Source: Temnopleurus reevesii (Eukaryota; Echinodermata; Echinoidea; Temnopleuroida; Temnopleuridae). From it: a DNA stretch of 10,765 nucleotides. Both the position numbers and the translations under genes were made by a program. How positions within the stretch are numbered: the first letter of the stretch is position 1; every line of letters starts with the position of its first letter. The notes beneath the pieces were generated by a model. That model was not told the DNA's origin and did no database searches. It was given only the letters and a program-made list of their open reading frames with translations. This document shows positions 8,101 to 10,765 of this stretch, one piece after another. The DNA lies in the NCBI GenBank assembly GCA_036244855.1, contig BQKZ01006361.1:15711-26475 (forward strand), given 5' to 3'.

Positions 8101-8954
8101 CATAGATTTTAAACATCAATTAAAGGTTATTACAGGTAATAAATGTAGACATGACTCTTAGTCTTTTGCCAGCATCGTTGTATTAGTCGTAGTAGGGGAA
8201 TGGAATTTAGGAGGGACTCGTTTTGTCAACAACAACAAAAAATCATATGAATGAAAAGCAAGGAAAGGAAAATCAGGAGGTCGGGACAATTTCAGGTGAT
8301 CATCCGGTCAAGAGCAACTATATACAACCTTTTTTAGACCCAAATGACATCGCTCATGTGTGGAACTGATTACAATGTGCTTGATGACACACATTGGGGT
8401 AATTTCCAGAAATATAAAACCTTGAATAGACCACTTTTGTAATGTAATTATTCAAATTTATTCACGTCTACCCCAAACCAAACTATGCCTTCCGCTGTAA
8501 GAAAATAATGAGAGTACAATAGTCCGAATGCCACTTGCATACATTAACATTGCTGGGTTGGACAAACATTTTAGCTTGACCAACCTAGCAACAACCACTG
8601 CGTGCTATCCACATTCCTTCTATTGAAATGTCGTTACTTTATAGCAGATGAATAAATAGTTTGTCATTGTGCGTTGGACAAAGAAGTGTGCATAAAATCT
8701 GAATACATTACGAAACTAATCTATTGAAAATTTATTTACATATTGAAGAGTGATTCTTGACGTCTTTTGTATAGAAATCTTATGAATGTTGTCGAGAAGT
8801 AGCCCTGGAGGACTTTGAATACAAATTGATCATTGATGTTGTGATAAAAATACGATTTGAATAATGCTACTTCAGTTTAAGTGCTTTTTATTCATGATCA
8901 TTATATGCACTGTGAGCTGTAAGGGACACATGAATTGGACAAAGCAAACTGCTT
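8101..8954. other. Intergenic sequence, no gene recognised
   Basis: AT-rich. An imperfect hairpin lies at 8550-8591: TTGCTGGGTTGG pairs with CCAACCTAGCAA with one mismatch and an 18-base loop. AATAAA occurs at 8138-8143 and 8651-8656 without a nearby gene. No exon of the vertebrate neighbour SURF4 could be seen on either strand. Confidence 0.45.
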
Positions 8955-9010
8955 CATTCAAGCCTTCACAATAGCTTCGTGATCACAAACGAAAATAGCT
9001 TCCCTGATTT

Positions 9011-9189
9011 CAGTGAAACCTCTTTATAACGAGGTCCTTGGGACCATGAAAATTACCTTGTTATATCAGGTTACTCCCTATATCTGGGTAAAAAAAAACA
9101 AAGAACTAGATAGAGCTGGGACCAATAAAATCACCTTGTTATAACAGGTATCCCGCTATATCCTACCTCTTTATAACGAGGTTCCACTG
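9011..9189. mobile_element. pogo/Tigger-like MITE, 179 bp
   Basis: The ends are CAGTGAAACCTCTTTATAAC (9011-9030) and, on the other strand, CAGTGGAACCTCGTTATAAA (9189 inward). This CAGTGRAACCTC/TTATAA pattern is the hallmark of pogo/Tigger members of Tc1/mariner. TA follows the right end (9190-9191). The left flank reads TT where TA is expected. Sister array copies show the empty site CCTGATTATTCACTG (about 9379-9393), so insertion into TA is visible directly. Confidence 0.8.
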
Positions 9190-9427
9190 TATTCACTGAC
9201 AGGTGCAACACTTGTTCAACATTTCTATACCAAGATGGAAGGAAATTTCTTTTATGCATATCTAGCTATTCTGGATGCTTCGATAGAAGTTGGTTATTTT
9301 GTCAAAATCCTTTGTCCCTCCTACTCACATTAAAGGTAGAATTAACATACCTTCATGATCGCACAAGAAAATAGCTCCCCTGATTATTCACTGACAGGTG
9401 CAACACTTGTTAAACATTTCTATACTA

Positions 9428-9428
9428 N
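9428..9428. other. Undetermined base (N), sequence joint
   Basis: Single N exactly at the boundary between two copies of a 307-bp segment (9122-9428 and 9429-9735). Confidence 0.95.
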
Positions 9429-9496
9429 CCAATAAAATCACCTTGTTATAACAGGTATCCCGCTATATCCTACCTCTTTATAACGAGGTTCCACTG
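9429..9496. mobile_element. Right part of a second pogo/Tigger-like MITE copy, cut at an N
   Basis: It is identical to 9122-9189 of the complete MITE, beginning abruptly after the N at 9428. The identity continues into the flanking unit as far as about 9536, so this is a duplicated segment rather than an independent insertion. Confidence 0.8.
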
Positions 9497-9751
9497 TATT
9501 CACTGACAGGTGCAACACTTGTTCAACATTTCTATACTATTAAAGATGGAAGGAAATTTCCTTTATGTGTTTCTAGCTATTCTGGATGCTTCGATAGAAG
9601 GTGGTTATTTTGTCAAAATCTTTTGTCCCTCCTACTCACATTAAAGGTAGAATTAACATACCTTCATGATCGCACAAGAAAATAGCTTCCCTGTTTATTC
9701 ACTGACGGGTGCAACACTTGTTAAACATTTCTATAATAAGATGGAATTTAA

Positions 9752-9994
9752 AGGGGAATTTGACCCAGACATTGATGTGTGCTCAGGGAAGAAGAAAAAT
9801 ACAATGGTCAATCTGTGAAACTTTGAGCAAAATCAGACAATCCATTCAAAAGTTATGAAATTTCAAAGTTTTGATTTACACCCCTCATGGGCTCCTCAAA
9901 TTGGCAACGTACAGGCACAAAATGGCTGCCAACATGGAGAACTCACCATTCACTTTGTATACGGAATTTCACATTGTCTGGGTGAAGTTCCCCT
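9752..9994. mobile_element. TTAA-flanked MITE, 243 bp
   Basis: The inverted ends AGGGGAATTTGACCCAGACA (9752-9771) and, from 9994 inward on the other strand, AGGGGAACTTCACCCAGACA differ at two bases. TTAA at 9748-9751 and 9995-9998 is the target duplication, as in piggyBac and Kolobok-type transposons. It interrupts the last tandem unit between AGATGGAA and TTTCTTTAGTG. The uninterrupted form is seen at about 9233-9258 and 9544-9569. No transposase. Confidence 0.8.
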
Positions 9995-10150
9995 TTAATT
10001 TCTTTAGTGTACATCTAGCTATTCTGGATGCTTCAATGGAAGTTAAATATTCTGTCCAAATCCTTTTGTCCAGCCTACTCACATTAATGGTAGAATTAAT
10101 ATACCTATATTGCAACTCTTGATGGGTGGTTTCAGTATTAAATAAACCTG

Positions 10151-10346
10151 GTTTCTGTTCACAGAATACAATTGATTTATTACATTATACAGCATATTTC
10201 TTATTATGAATTAGGACTTAACATTTATTGTTTGACAATGAAGCATAGCAGTTTCTGTTCACATAATACAGTTTATGTATTACATTGTACAACATATTTC
10301 TTATTATGAATTAGGACTTGACATTTTTTGTTTGACAATGAAGCAT
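10151..10346. repeat. Two 100-bp direct tandem repeats
   Basis: Copy 1 is 10151-10250 and copy 2 is 10251-10346. Both run from GTTTCTGTTCACA.AATACA through CATATTTCTTATTATGAATT to TTTGACAATGAAGCAT, with about ten differences. The period is exactly 100 bases. The sequence is AT-rich with no coding sense. Confidence 0.85.
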
Positions 10347-10720
10347 GTTTACAGTTTCATTTCGAAAGTTTCACTATGTACACCATGCGGTTCTTAAAAC
10401 TAATCAAGCCCGTGAGAAGGATGTTGCAATTCTGTGTGGATTGTGTAAAAGCATGCGGAAGATATTTTAGGGATATTTCCAATGATTGCATTGATTGTGA
10501 TATTTATGTTCTGGAATATGCAGACATTTTTAATGAAATTCAGTATTTTTTAATCCCTGGATAGTACTAGAACAGCACAGGGACTGAACTAAAAGAAATT
10601 GCAGGGAACTTTGAAAAGCTCTCTTAGAGGATCTCAAGGAGAATTTTAGGGGAGCTAAACTAGGTCTTCAGTTAATATGATTGAGGTTCCAAGGGTCTCT
10701 ATAAATCACTCTCCCAAAAA
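10347..10720. other. Downstream intergenic stretch, no gene recognised
   Basis: A frame of 78 codons is open across much of it (10328-10564). It begins inside the 100-bp repeat, has no recognisable family and shows no splice or codon signature. Confidence 0.4.
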
Positions 10721-10765
10721 GCATTTTTTTTTTGAGGGGGGGGGGGGGGGGGTGGGGGGGGGGGG
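10721..10765. repeat. T-run and poly-G low-complexity end
   Basis: A run of T is followed by a G run of more than twenty bases, broken by one T, to the end of the window. Such runs are often collapsed or misread by sequencing. Confidence 0.9.

Larger units (their letters stand above)
8955..10115. repeat. Tandem array of units of about 195 bp, with nested insertions
   Basis: The unit runs from TATTCACTGACAGGTGCAAC through TCTAGCTATTCTGGATGCTT and CACATTAAAGGTAGAATTAA to ATAGCTTCCCTGAT. Copies: tail only at about 8955-9010, full at 9190-9384 (195 bp), start only at 9385-9427, full at 9497-9695 (199 bp), and a last copy from 9696 to about 10115 split by a MITE. The full copies are roughly 95% alike by eye. 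The short copy ends at an N, so the order may be partly artefactual. Confidence 0.75.

Noticed and set aside
7981..8812. Complete hAT element from CAGGGCTC to GTAGCCCTG near 8803-8811
   Set aside because: The ends match only over about seven bases and the 8-bp flanks (ATATTTAT and GAGGACTT) do not agree.
9871..10122. Open frame of 83 codons
   Set aside because: It crosses the right border of the TTAA MITE into the tandem unit, so it is a chance fusion of two repeats.
8955..10346. CRISPR-like array
   Set aside because: The units are 100-200 bp, adjacent and without spacers, in a eukaryotic intergenic region. They are tandem duplications.
10328..10564. Open frame of 78 codons with several cysteines
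   Set aside because: It starts inside the 100-bp direct repeat. It has no motif spacing of a known cysteine-rich domain and no splice or signal features.

Overview
This is animal nuclear DNA: an intron-bearing gene surrounded by short transposable-element relics. There is no sign of a bacterial, organellar or viral genome. The gene has canonical GT-AG introns, and the non-coding DNA is AT-rich. It carries a tRNA-derived SINE, several MITE-like DNA-transposon remnants, an LTR remnant and simple repeats. This mix, together with a SURF2 protein clearly alignable to the vertebrate one, suggests a marine invertebrate. An echinoderm such as a sea urchin is my best guess, but the species is inference.

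One gene can be named: the 3' part of SURF2 (surfeit locus protein 2) on the + strand. Four coding exons are visible: A 996-1099, B 3250-3417, C 6357-6526 and D 7354-7470, with the stop TAA at 7468-7470. They splice in phase into 185 residues. Exon A plus the start of B holds the conserved SURF2 core (LFCTLTVRHINRVPAHVERH, then YEECQKLG across the splice). The end of B carries the family's acidic signature SEDSMSDLYP. Exon C is an acidic linker and exon D a lysine-rich tail. The amino-terminal exons lie before base 1, or are not recognisable here. A likely poly(A) signal is ATTAAA at 7772-7777.

Layout: 1 to about 190, tRNA-SINE. 190-995, upstream intron with little recognisable. 1100-3249, intron with a hAT-like MITE (1226-1424), a TG/G simple repeat, a TA-flanked inverted-repeat element (2048-2550) and a 151-bp near-perfect palindrome (2947-3097). 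3418-6356, intron with a 1.4-kb TATT-flanked element (3780-5185) carrying eight copies of a GTGACGGGACGGAA-like motif, followed by a minus-strand LTR remnant with CTAG target duplications (5368-6049). 6527-7353, last intron. 7471 to about 7790, probable 3' UTR.

After the gene, 7.8-10.77 kb is intergenic repeat territory. It holds a GTGGCC-rich repeat fragment and then a tandem array of units of about 195 bp (about 8955-10115). One array copy carries a pogo/Tigger-like MITE and another a TTAA-flanked MITE, while sister copies show the empty sites. The array also contains a single N (9428) at the joint of a 307-bp duplication, which may be an assembly or haplotype artefact. Two 100-bp direct repeats and a G-rich low-complexity end close the window. 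I found no new multi-gene system. The most novel-looking item is the element with the repeated GTGACGGGACGGAA motif.
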